Assembly (NCBI GenBank): GCA_003477045.1
Contig: DMTS01000107.1
Span: forward strand, 1 to 6,598
From: Candidatus Delongbacteria bacterium
GTDB lineage: Bacteria > UBA4055
Reading direction: 5' to 3'
DNA: 6,598 nt
The position numbers and the translations under genes are program-made. Of the stretch, positions 1-6,306 are shown piece by piece (within the stretch, counting starts at the first letter, position 1; each line of letters starts with the position of its first letter). The notes beneath the pieces were generated by a model. The model searched no databases, was not told where the DNA came from, and saw only the letters and a list, made by a program, of their open reading frames with translations.

Positions 1-2190
1 GATATTCTGCCGACTCCGACAGGCGTTGAGCTGATCTTGAAGAAATATTATGAGAAGCATAAGGAAAATACGCTTCTCGTCGATATCGGCGGAGCTACAA
101 CCGATATTTTCTCCTGTATAAAATCAAACATCAACAGGACAGTATCTGCCAATATCGGCATGAGCTATTCATTGTCGAATGTGCTTAAAGAAGCCGGAAT
201 TGAAGCTATAACAAAGAATTTATGCGGAAAAATTTCTGAAGATGATGCGAGAAATTATATCGCCAATAAAACTCTCAATCCCGAATATATTCCTAAGACA
301 AAGGGAGAGCGGTTCATAGAGCTTTCATGCGCGGCTGAAGGGATAAAGCTTGCATGGAATCAGCATATCGGCATGAACATGGAAGTGAATCACATGGGAT
401 TTCTAGACAAGCGCAGGCGTGATATTGAAGAGCACAAAGTCTGTCCTTTTGAAGAAGTGTTCAATCTTACCGATGATAAAGATTCGCTGTTTCAATTTTC
501 AAGCATAAGCAAGATCATAGGCGCCGGCGGTGTTATATCAAGCTCGGAAAAAACTGAAGATATCGTGTTCATATTAAACGAGGGATTCAGTCCGATAGGC
601 ATCACAGAACTTTATGTTGACAAATACTTCAAATCACCGCAGATGGGAATGTTCACTCTGATCGAGCCTGAAAAAGCCGTCGAAACCTTTGAAAAGGAAT
701 CGCTGGTCAAAGTCTGCACGGTCATTTCAGCGGTAGGAAAAACTCCGAAAGAATCTGTTGAAGTCATCAGGGTCACAGATATAAAAGAAGGGACATCTTC
801 GGTTATGAGATCGGATGAAGTGTTCTTTATGCGGAAGGGCGGTCATTTCAGGTTTGAATCGCTGAACGGATATATGTTCGGAACAAGCGGAAATGTTTAT
901 GAAATAGAGAGCGATAAGCCTATACTGCTTGACTGCAGGTGCGGAAAAGAAAAAGACTCCTCCGTAGTATTTAAAGCTCTTTACGGTGAACCCAAAGACC
1001 TGTCTGTCAGCTATGATTTTATGAAAGGCAGGAGTGAGATATTTACCGGGGAGTTCGAGATAAGCAGATCGCTGCCGTACAAAGGAGATATACTTGTTCA
1101 GAAAGGACAAAAAGTGAAGATCGAATCTGTCATAGCTCAGAACATGTTCAATCCGCCCAAGATATATATGATAAACATAAGAAAGCTCGCCGGAGATGAT
1201 ATAAAGCTAACGAAAAATGATATTTCCGAAGGCCTTTCGGTAAAAAAAGGCGATACGGTCGAACACGGACAGGCAATATTTTCATTCAAAAAGAAAAGCG
1301 ACCCGCTGCCGTTGCATTACCATTCCAATGTGCGCGGAGAGATAGTGAAAATTGACGATTACGGGATGATAATTCTAAAGGAAATTCAGGATTACGGCGA
1401 TGAGCCCGTAACGGTAAACATGGCTCTTGAGATGGGAATAAAGCCCAAAGAAATGGATAAATATTTAAAATGCCACGAAGGCGATTTCGTTCAGAAGGGT
1501 CAGATGATAGCCCAGAAAACCACAGGCAGTTCAGTAAACGATCTGATCAATTCCGTTATCGAAGGAAAGAGTGAAAGGCATGACGGCATGACCCTAGAAA
1601 GGTCAGGAAAACATTTTTCATTCAAGTCTCCGGCTACGGGATATTTAAAGAAAATTGACTACAATACCGGAGATGTGACGGTTCAGTACAAAGCAAAACC
1701 CTTCATTTTGAAGTCGTTCGTCAACGGAGAGATCATTGCGGTTCACAAAAATATATCGGCTGATATCAGGATCAACGGTTCTTATGCATACTGCCTGATC
1801 GGCTTCGGCGGAGAAAATTTCGGAAAATTGAAAATGGCTGACAGGTATGGAGATATTTCGGTAACGAACGAAGGCGAGATCGTCATTTTCACTCACCCTG
1901 TCACAAAGCAGACGCTTGAATTTGCGGCTAAGAACAAAGTCAAGGGTATTATTGCGCCTTCAATAAACAACAGGGACTGGGTTGAATTTTCCGGTCATGA
2001 GATCGGAGTGGCTATTACAGGCAAGGAAGAGATAGGGTTCACATTCATGCTTACAGAAGGTTTCGGAAGCAAGGAGATGAATAAGGATTATGTCGAATAT
2101 TTCAAAGCCAATGAAGGCAGGACTGCCAGCATCAACGGCAGAACGCGGATTAGGGCGGGCGTCATCAGACCGAGAATTTTAATTTCATAA
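1..2190 (+). CDS. MutL/GlmL-family (glutamate mutase accessory) protein with long C-terminal extension, 5' end missing
   Basis: The frame is open from base 1, giving 729 residues, so the true start lies upstream. The TTG at 37 is an in-frame leucine with codons before it, not a credible start. Seen, counting from the first codon: a PTPTG segment at residues 5-9, the nucleotide-binding-like motif DIGGATTD at 28-35, and IGAGG at 173-177. This order matches the MutL/GlmL family (Pfam glutamate mutase L), an actin/Hsp70-fold ATPase group linked to adenosylcobalamin-dependent glutamate mutase. From about residue 361 the protein departs from plain GlmL. It carries repeated G-D-x-V-x-x-G-Q and S-x-x-x-G-x-(I/L)-x-K-I-D segments typical of barrel-sandwich-hybrid folds, then a C-terminal block with LTEGFG and NGRTRIRAGVIRP. 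No signal peptide is visible, so it is probably cytoplasmic. No mutase subunit gene is in view, so a role in glutamate mutase is unproven. It is likely co-transcribed with the zinc-ribbon gene 15 bases downstream. Confidence 0.8.
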   Translation, partial: DILPTPTGVELILKKYYEKHKENTLLVDIGGATTDIFSCIKSNINRTVSANIGMSYSLSNVLKEAGIEAITKNLCGKISEDDARNYIANKTLNPEYIPKTKGERFIELSCAAEGIKLAWNQHIGMNMEVNHMGFLDKRRRDIEEHKVCPFEEVFNLTDDKDSLFQFSSISKIIGAGGVISSSEKTEDIVFILNEGFSPIGITELYVDKYFKSPQMGMFTLIEPEKAVETFEKESLVKVCTVISAVGKTPKESVEVIRVTDIKEGTSSVMRSDEVFFMRKGGHFRFESLNGYMFGTSGNVYEIESDKPILLDCRCGKEKDSSVVFKALYGEPKDLSVSYDFMKGRSEIFTGEFEISRSLPYKGDILVQKGQKVKIESVIAQNMFNPPKIYMINIRKLAGDDIKLTKNDISEGLSVKKGDTVEHGQAIFSFKKKSDPLPLHYHSNVRGEIVKIDDYGMIILKEIQDYGDEPVTVNMALEMGIKPKEMDKYLKCHEGDFVQKGQMIAQKTTGSSVNDLINSVIEGKSERHDGMTLERSGKHFSFKSPATGYLKKIDYNTGDVTVQYKAKPFILKSFVNGEIIAVHKNISADIRINGSYAYCLIGFGGENFGKLKMADRYGDISVTNEGEIVIFTHPVTKQTLEFAAKNKVKGIIAPSINNRDWVEFSGHEIGVAITGKEEIGFTFMLTEGFGSKEMNKDYVEYFKANEGRTASINGRTRIRAGVIRPRILIS
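1081..1752 (+). repeat. Protein-level repeated barrel-sandwich-hybrid-like modules inside the MutL-like gene
   Basis: Within residues 361-584 of the MutL-like protein, two kinds of segment recur. The first kind is KGDILVQKGQKV (361-372), KKGDTVEHGQAIF (415-427) and EGDFVQKGQMIAQK (493-506). The second kind is SNVRGEIVKIDDYGMI (442-457), SPATGYLKKIDYNTGDV (543-559) and, more weakly, VNGEIIAVHKN (574-584). A first-kind segment followed by a second-kind segment is the usual two-half layout of a biotinyl/lipoyl-like barrel-sandwich hybrid. The pattern therefore suggests at least two such modules in tandem. No MKM-type biotin or lipoate attachment site is visible, so a carrier role is not supported. 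A structural or RNA-polymerase-like sandwich role is possible. The family assignment comes from pattern reading only. Confidence 0.5.
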
Positions 2191-2205
2191 TAAGGAAAGT
2201 TTAAG

Positions 2206-2553
2206 ATGGTATATGTAAGTTTTAACGGAATGGGCGGACAGCAGCCTCCGGCATCCAGACCTGAGCCCGAAACTTCAAAGAGCGATCTTGAGGCATTGCA
2301 GGACAGGTTCGACAGACTTAAGCTGGTCACAATGGCGCTGTGGACATTCTTAAAAGACGAAAAAGGCATAACCGAGGATCAGCTTATGGCAAGGGTGAAG
2401 GAGATCGATTCATTTGACGGTTCATCCGACGGCAAACTTAAACTGGGGATCAGAAAATGCGGTAAGTGCGGTAAAGCCTTGAATCCAAAGTTCGAGAAAT
2501 GTTTATACTGCGGATTCATCACTCCGGCAAGCAGTATCTTCGAAACTTTTTAG
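2206..2553 (+). CDS. Small C-terminal zinc-ribbon protein of unknown function
   Basis: A 115-residue protein. The start is supported by AAGGAAAG at 2192-2199, six bases before the ATG, and by the short 15-base gap after the upstream stop, which indicates an operon with the MutL-like gene. Layout: a Pro-rich, flexible N-terminus (about 10-24), a predicted helix with coiled-coil-like leucine spacing (about 27-50), a conserved-looking ITEDQL...EIDSFDG...DGK segment (55-77), then a zinc ribbon with C85-x2-C88-x10-C99-x2-C102 (CGKC and CLYC). I recall a widespread family of uncharacterised bacterial proteins with this order (helix ending in an ALW-type motif, a DGxxDGK segment, then two CxxC knuckles), but I cannot name a function. 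Zinc binding by the four cysteines is a strong inference. A role as partner or adaptor of the MutL-like protein is inferred only from adjacency. Confidence 0.85.
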   Translation: MVYVSFNGMGGQQPPASRPEPETSKSDLEALQDRFDRLKLVTMALWTFLKDEKGITEDQLMARVKEIDSFDGSSDGKLKLGIRKCGKCGKALNPKFEKCLYCGFITPASSIFETF

Positions 2554-2576
2554 AGAATAAAGAGATAATTATTGTC

Positions 2577-2605
2577 TTTACTATAACAAAGCTGCAGTTT
2601 ATATT
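2577..2605 (+). promoter_or_regulatory. Possible sigma70-type promoter for the beta-barrel gene
   Basis: TTTACT at 2577-2582 (4 of 6 matches to TTGACA) and TATATT at 2600-2605 (5 of 6 matches to TATAAT) are separated by 17 bases. This would place the transcript start near 2612 and leave a short leader ahead of the Shine-Dalgarno sequence AAAGGAG at 2617-2623. The 75-base gap between genes fits a separate transcription unit. The region is AT-rich, so chance matches are likely, and if the organism belongs to the Bacteroidota its main sigma factor would prefer a different consensus. Confidence 0.3.
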
Positions 2606-2628
2606 TACACTCAAACAAAGGAGACATT

Positions 2629-3219
2629 ATGAAAAACATTAAAATCAGTCTGATAATAATAGCGATATTACTCGCAGGCACAAACGCTTTTGCTCAGAAG
2701 AAAGGCGGCAACGCTCACAATGAATGGGGTATCGGGATAAGATTAGGCGACCCTTCCGGAATAACCGTGAAGAAATATTTCGGAGCAAATTCTTTAGAAT
2801 TCAGTCTCGGAAGATCTCATACCTGGTATAACGACAGATATTACGACGATTATTATCATGACTATTACGATGATTATGATAAATTTAAAACTATTTCTGA
2901 TCCGATAGGATTCCAGTGTCATTATCTCTTTCAGAAACCGATAAACAGGATAGGGAATGAAAGGGTCGGCGGCCTTGACTGGTATTACGGATTCGGAGGG
3001 CAGATCATCACTCAGAGTTACTATATTTATTACAAAGACGGCGACAGAGAGAAGTTCACCGATCTTGATCTCGGTGCCGACGGCGTGATCGGGCTTGAGT
3101 ACAGGTTCAAAAACAGTCCGATCTCAATGTTTCTGGATCTGACCCTGATGATGGAAGTCTATGACGATCCGTTCTATTTCTGGACTAACGGCGGGATAGG
3201 CGTCAGATATAATTTCTAA
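2629..3219 (+). CDS. Secreted, probably outer-membrane beta-barrel protein with Tyr/Asp-rich segment
   Basis: A 196-residue protein. The start is well placed: AAAGGAG at 2617-2623 lies five bases before the ATG. The N-terminus is a clear signal peptide: a Lys-containing start, a hydrophobic core at about 5-16 and an AFA|Q cleavage site after residue 22. The mature part has alternating polar/hydrophobic strands rich in Gly and aromatic residues, for example WGIGIRLGDPSGITVKKYF (33-51), the region 117-136, and a terminal strand GGIGVRYNF (188-196) ending in Phe, as outer-membrane barrels do. The GxRLGxPSGIT opening resembles small barrel proteins of Bacteroidota as I remember them. Residues 67-84 consist almost only of Tyr and Asp, with single Asn, Arg and His residues, and would sit in a loop. 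Ligand and function are unknown. It appears to be transcribed separately from the gene before it. Confidence 0.75.
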   Translation: MKNIKISLIIIAILLAGTNAFAQKKGGNAHNEWGIGIRLGDPSGITVKKYFGANSLEFSLGRSHTWYNDRYYDDYYHDYYDDYDKFKTISDPIGFQCHYLFQKPINRIGNERVGGLDWYYGFGGQIITQSYYIYYKDGDREKFTDLDLGADGVIGLEYRFKNSPISMFLDLTLMMEVYDDPFYFWTNGGIGVRYNF

Positions 3220-3356
3220 AAGAGAAAGTAAGGAAATTCAATTTCAGGGTATGGTTGATGTACTTGAGACAGCTGATTATGTATAAATTGCTTTAAGAAT
3301 ACTATGGCTTTGAGTGAATTAAGATATCCTATTGAGTTTAAAGCAGAGGGAGAAAA
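3220..3356. other. AT-rich 137-base intergenic gap with no clear signal
   Basis: This is the longest gene-free stretch in the window. It contains an interrupted palindrome, GAAATT-C-AATTTC, at 3233-3245, with too short a loop and no following T-run to be a terminator. A TATAAA at 3282-3287 has TTGAGA only 12 bases upstream, which is too close for a standard promoter. An ATG at 3251 opens only 11 codons. A promoter for the following lipoprotein pair probably lies here, but I cannot place it. Confidence 0.5.
3345..3352 (+). promoter_or_regulatory. Ribosome binding site choosing the start of the small lipoprotein
   Basis: AGAGGGAG lies four bases before the ATG at 3357. The next in-frame ATG, at 3369, and a TTG at 3402 closer to the signal peptide have no purine-rich stretch ahead of them. 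The site therefore favours the ATG at 3357, even though this gives an unusually long N-terminal region before the hydrophobic core. Confidence 0.55.
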
Positions 3357-3806
3357 ATGTGCTTAGTAATGTCTACAGGGAATCGGGTACATTCCAATAG
3401 ATTGAAATTCAAAAAGCTCCGGATTATATCACTCCTAACAATACTAATGGTTTTATTTACTAGTTGCGACACGAAAATAGATTTCGAAGGCGATGAATAC
3501 GGCGATACAATTGTAAGAGGAAAGGTAGTTGATAAATCTGAGTTATATCCACTAGACAGTGTTAGGATGGAAATAAGTTTTGCATCATTCATGGGAATGA
3601 CACAATGGGATGAACTGGATTCTTTGCATACAGATAGCGTAGGTTATTTTTATATTGATTATTATTGTTCAGAAGACTATTCTTACTTTCTGTATTTTCA
3701 TAAAGACGGATATACTTCCCAATCAATTCCGATTGAATCAGGCAAAAATAACTACTATGTGATTGAAATGGGAAAAAAAGATTCTATAAATGCAAGTAAC
3801 AAGTGA
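3357..3806 (+). CDS. Small lipoprotein with carboxypeptidase-regulatory-like beta-sandwich
   Basis: A 149-residue protein. Residues 16-22 are basic (LKFKKLR), residues 23-34 are hydrophobic, and LFTSC at 33-37 is a good lipobox, making Cys37 the lipidated residue. Asp38 follows at +2. The mature part of about 112 residues shows VRGKVVDKSELYPLDSVRMEI (53-73), then HTDSVGYFYIDY (91-102) and LYFHKDGYTSQSIPI (112-126). This order (G-x-V-x-D, then a T-D-x-x-G-x-F step, then a K-x-G-Y turn) is characteristic of the carboxypeptidase regulatory-like/transthyretin-like sandwich seen in many envelope proteins of Bacteroidota. No catalytic residues are evident. It is followed 48 bases later by the larger lipoprotein on the same strand. 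Hand counting gives about one third G+C here, against about 42% in the MutL-like gene. The function is unknown; a surface scaffold or binding role is inferred. Confidence 0.7.
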   Translation: MCLVMSTGNRVHSNRLKFKKLRIISLLTILMVLFTSCDTKIDFEGDEYGDTIVRGKVVDKSELYPLDSVRMEISFASFMGMTQWDELDSLHTDSVGYFYIDYYCSEDYSYFLYFHKDGYTSQSIPIESGKNNYYVIEMGKKDSINASNK

Positions 3807-3844
3807 GTGAAATTAAAAATGTAAACCTGTAAATAAATACAACC

Positions 3845-3848
3845 GGAG
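3845..3848 (+). promoter_or_regulatory. Ribosome binding site choosing the start of the propeller lipoprotein
   Basis: GGAG at 3845-3848 (in the context CCGGAG) touches the first in-frame ATG at 3849 with no spacer, but lies six bases before the second ATG at 3855. Normal Shine-Dalgarno spacing therefore favours 3855 as the true start, two codons downstream of the longest reading frame. Confidence 0.6.
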
Positions 3849-3854
3849 ATGAAA

Positions 3855-5579
3855 ATGAAGTTCGGTGCTTATGTAAAAACTGTATTCGTAATTGTTGTCT
3901 TGTTGTTTGTTTCGGGATGCGAAGAAGATACGAATACCGAACCTGATACTACAACAGAAATTGAAATAATAAGTCCGGCTGACGGATCGGTTCTTGGAGA
4001 AGTAAGAAAAATCAGTCTGAGTATTCTTAACGACGATGATCTTAGTTATGTCCAGATTATAATAGATGGACAGGAAGCTGCAAGACTGGTTAAAGGTGTT
4101 TTAGATTGGGATTTTAACCCTGTTTTTTATAATGACGGTGAGATGCATACATTGCTTGCAGTAGCTACAGAAACAGACGGTGACCAGAGTCAGTCCGGAG
4201 TTGTCTCTTTCGAAGTTGACGATACGGCCGTTCTTTCGCCGGTTTATATAAAGCCTGCTGGCAATTATATTTATGCGGAAGCTGAAGAGGTTATTGTTGA
4301 TTGGGAGAAAATTATCAATGCAGTTGAGTACACAGTTCAGTTATCGGACGATAAGGAATTTTTTACGATATTGTCAGAAGATACCGTTTCCGCCGATTCA
4401 GCGTATTTTGGTGCTCATGCAAATGGTGCTTATTATTTCAGGATCAAAGCTGAAAATACAACCGGAAAGACGACGGGATGGGCGAATACGAAGAAATTAT
4501 ATGTCGGTGTAGCAGATATCACATGGATGAACACTTATGATTTTACACCTGGGGCTGAATGGGCAAACGATGTAATAATTCTACCTGATAACAACATAAT
4601 AGCCGCAGGGCCAAGCTGGGATTATGCAATGGAAAGTGCTAAAATATCAGTGGTTTATACAGACATGACAGGTAGCGTAATATGGAATAAAATGTTAGGT
4701 GAAGAAAATAAAATCTCATACGGAAATGAAGTTATAAAGATCGGGGATTATATTTACATAGCCGGCGGTCAGGCATCAGACATATGGGCGTCAGAAATGA
4801 ATATGCTTCTTATTAAATTGGATTTGAACGGAAATGTGATATGGAGTAAGAAATACGGGGATTACGAATCATGGATATACAATGCAGTTGCGGGTACCGA
4901 CGGTTTTATTTATTTAAAGTGTGATTATAACGGAATGAATTCGATCGTTAAAATCGATGCAGACGGCAATCTGGAATACTCATATTCAACTGCAGAAGCA
5001 GAATGGTTACGCTTTAATTTTAACCATCTGAACGAAATGGTCATAATGTACGGAAGCTACGGCAGCCTGCCGCATATTGTTAGTCTGGATGCTGACGGTC
5101 AGGTAGTGAGCGATCTAACATTCGGAAGCACGAGTATCGATTATGCTGAAAAAATTTTAGCAGACGCAAGCGGGATTTATATTCTGGACGAGGATTATGT
5201 AATTAAAAAATTCAGTTATGAAGGAAATGTTTTATATCAATATCAGGAAACTTCTTACGAGTTTACAACCATGATACTATCGGGAGGAGCTTTATATGCT
5301 TCAGGTTACGACTATTACGGTAACGCAATAATGAAAAAATTTAGTTCTACTCTGACCGTTGATGCCACTCATCTTTACTGCACAGGGATGCTTACTAATC
5401 TTTGTGTATCGGATGACGGATCATCACTCTTATGCGGAACTGATACAGCTGAAATAGATTCTTCTTCAAATATGCTTTTGATCCGTACCGACAAAGACGG
5501 GAACTGTGACGGTAAATTATCTTCAGCGAAAACCGGGACAGGAACCAAGCTCAAAGTCAAGTACGACAGACTCAGATAA
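3855..5579 (+). CDS. Large lipoprotein: Ig-like, Fn3-like and seven-blade propeller-like domains
   Basis: A 574-residue protein from the ATG at 3855 (576 from the ATG at 3849, whose spacing to GGAG is zero). Residue numbers below count from 3849. A hydrophobic segment at 11-21 ends in the lipobox FVSGC, with Cys24 lipidated and followed by Glu-Glu-Asp. Residues 38-124 form an Ig-like domain (SPADGSVLG at 42-50). Residues 129-220 look like fibronectin type III (VDWEKIINAVEYTVQLS, then YYFRIKAEN). Residues 224-550 break into seven similar units, each about 42-53 residues long, most beginning with a G-(N/S/Q)-x-(I/L/V) strand, as in GSVIWNK (275) and GNVIWSKKYG (328), after turns such as DADGN. 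A GNCDG at 551-555 could close the ring. The C-terminal tail (about 556-576) is basic. No catalytic motif or type IX secretion tail is seen. The protein is probably an outer-membrane-anchored binding or scaffold protein paired with the upstream lipoprotein; its ligand is unknown. Confidence 0.75.
   Translation: MKFGAYVKTVFVIVVLLFVSGCEEDTNTEPDTTTEIEIISPADGSVLGEVRKISLSILNDDDLSYVQIIIDGQEAARLVKGVLDWDFNPVFYNDGEMHTLLAVATETDGDQSQSGVVSFEVDDTAVLSPVYIKPAGNYIYAEAEEVIVDWEKIINAVEYTVQLSDDKEFFTILSEDTVSADSAYFGAHANGAYYFRIKAENTTGKTTGWANTKKLYVGVADITWMNTYDFTPGAEWANDVIILPDNNIIAAGPSWDYAMESAKISVVYTDMTGSVIWNKMLGEENKISYGNEVIKIGDYIYIAGGQASDIWASEMNMLLIKLDLNGNVIWSKKYGDYESWIYNAVAGTDGFIYLKCDYNGMNSIVKIDADGNLEYSYSTAEAEWLRFNFNHLNEMVIMYGSYGSLPHIVSLDADGQVVSDLTFGSTSIDYAEKILADASGIYILDEDYVIKKFSYEGNVLYQYQETSYEFTTMILSGGALYASGYDYYGNAIMKKFSSTLTVDATHLYCTGMLTNLCVSDDGSSLLCGTDTAEIDSSSNMLLIRTDKDGNCDGKLSSAKTGTGTKLKVKYDRLR
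4518..5498 (+). repeat. Seven protein-level propeller-blade repeats
   Basis: Unit starts, counting residues from the ATG at 3849, fall at about 224, 275, 328, 373, 417, 459 and 502. Recurrent marks are a strand ending in a Trp or aromatic residue at the unit start (TWMNTY, VIWNKM, VIWSKKYG, VLYQYQ), a middle strand followed by Gly (YIYIAGG, MVIMYG, ALYASG, SLLCG), and a closing strand leading into a D-x-D/N-G turn (KLDLNGN, KIDADGN, SLDADGQ, RTDKDGN). The units are diverged at the DNA level, so this is an old duplication rather than a recent tandem array. The fold call is from pattern only. Confidence 0.55.
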
Positions 5580-5582
5580 TTA
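5577..5582. other. Abutting convergent stop codons
   Basis: The plus-strand lipoprotein ends with TAA at 5577-5579 and the minus-strand acyltransferase ends with TAA read from 5582-5580. Together they form the palindrome TAATTA with no spacer. No hairpin with a T-run was seen immediately beyond either stop, so each transcript must end inside, or antisense to, the other gene. Confidence 0.85.
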
Positions 5583-6293
5583 CTCGGAATACTTATCGAA
5601 ATTTGCAGCTATCATAGCGCGGATATCATCATGAATGGTATTCCGCTTTTCTTTATCAAGATCTGATATATTGACTGGGTTGTCTATTACGAGCGTGACT
5701 CTGCTTCTTTTACCTGCTTTAAAAGTGTCAGTGATCTTCTCTGTTCCGACGATCGTCACAGGAAGTATCGGTACTTCAGCCATTAACGGAAGCTTAAAAC
5801 TTCCTTTCTTAAAGGGTATTATCGTCGGTCTTCGCGTTCCTTCAGGGAAGAGAATTACGCTCTGCCCTTTTTTTATCATTTCAGCCGCCGCCTTGAATGA
5901 TTCCAGACCTTTCCGGGGGCTTGACCTGTCTATGAACAGACAGCCGAGCAACCTCATCCAGGACGCAAACAAAGGTATCCTCGAAAGTTCTATCTTGGCA
6001 ATAAAAGAAGGATTGTTCGTCAGATGCGCGAACAGAAGCGGAATATCATATCCCGCCTGATGGTTTGATATAACGACCACAGGCTCTGAAGGTATGTTTT
6101 CAAGACCGATAACGGTTACATCTGTATTTATCCATTTTAATATGGACGATCCCCATATAACAGGATATTTATGAATAAAATCGCGGAAATCTTCAGCATT
6201 GAGAGAGCTTTTTTTATAATAGACATACGGCAACTTAAAAAAATGCGAAAAAGTAAATATGAAAAATTTGATCTTTACAAGGAAGAATTTCAT
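5580..6293 (-). CDS. plsC: 1-acyl-sn-glycerol-3-phosphate acyltransferase (PlsC/LPLAT family)
   Basis: A 237-residue protein, typical length for the family. All the acyltransferase blocks are present: NHQAGYD at 77-83 (the H-x4-D catalytic pair His78/Asp83), the block II region KIELSRIP...FIDRS at 100-124, FPEGTRR at 149-155 (glycerophosphate binding) and VPILPV at 174-179. The N-terminus is Phe/Lys-rich with a hydrophobic stretch (about 3-18), consistent with attachment to the inner membrane. The family transfers an acyl group to lysophosphatidic acid to form phosphatidic acid in phospholipid synthesis; related members acylate other lysolipids, so the exact acceptor is open. The start codon follows the receiver gene's stop by 13 bases with no strong Shine-Dalgarno sequence, so translation may depend on coupling to that gene. 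Confidence 0.9.
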   Translation of the reverse strand: MKFFLVKIKFFIFTFSHFFKLPYVYYKKSSLNAEDFRDFIHKYPVIWGSSILKWINTDVTVIGLENIPSEPVVVISNHQAGYDIPLLFAHLTNNPSFIAKIELSRIPLFASWMRLLGCLFIDRSSPRKGLESFKAAAEMIKKGQSVILFPEGTRRPTIIPFKKGSFKLPLMAEVPILPVTIVGTEKITDTFKAGKRSRVTLVIDNPVNISDLDKEKRNTIHDDIRAMIAANFDKYSE

Positions 6294-6306
6294 TTATCTA
6301 TCAGGA

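Noticed and set aside
37..39. TTG as start codon of the MutL-like gene
   Set aside because: The same frame is open to base 1 and the preceding codons encode a PTPTG segment expected inside the family, so the gene simply enters from the left edge.
727..1110. Minus-strand open frame of 127 codons
   Set aside because: It lies wholly antisense to the well-supported MutL-like gene; its translation shows no recognisable domain and looks like a codon-structure shadow. The same holds for the minus-strand frames at 1645-1896 and 2088-2369.
2559..2579. Possible terminator hairpin (AAAGA ... TCTTT) after the zinc-ribbon gene
   Set aside because: The five-pair stem is almost all A-T, the interior mispairs, and no T-run follows.
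3233..3245. GAAATT-C-AATTTC as a terminator or operator
   Set aside because: The loop is too short for a hairpin and no T-run follows; a single AT-rich palindrome of this length is expected by chance.
3251..3286. Eleven-codon open frame starting at ATG 3251
   Set aside because: No ribosome binding site at proper spacing and no sign of a leader peptide such as repeated regulatory codons.
3264..3287. TTGAGA and TATAAA as a promoter for the small lipoprotein
   Set aside because: The spacer is only 12 bases, too short for a sigma70-type promoter, and no better -35 pairs with the TATAAA.
5635..6060. Plus-strand open frame of 141 codons
   Set aside because: It is antisense to the acyltransferase, whose catalytic motifs are intact; it shows no motif of its own.
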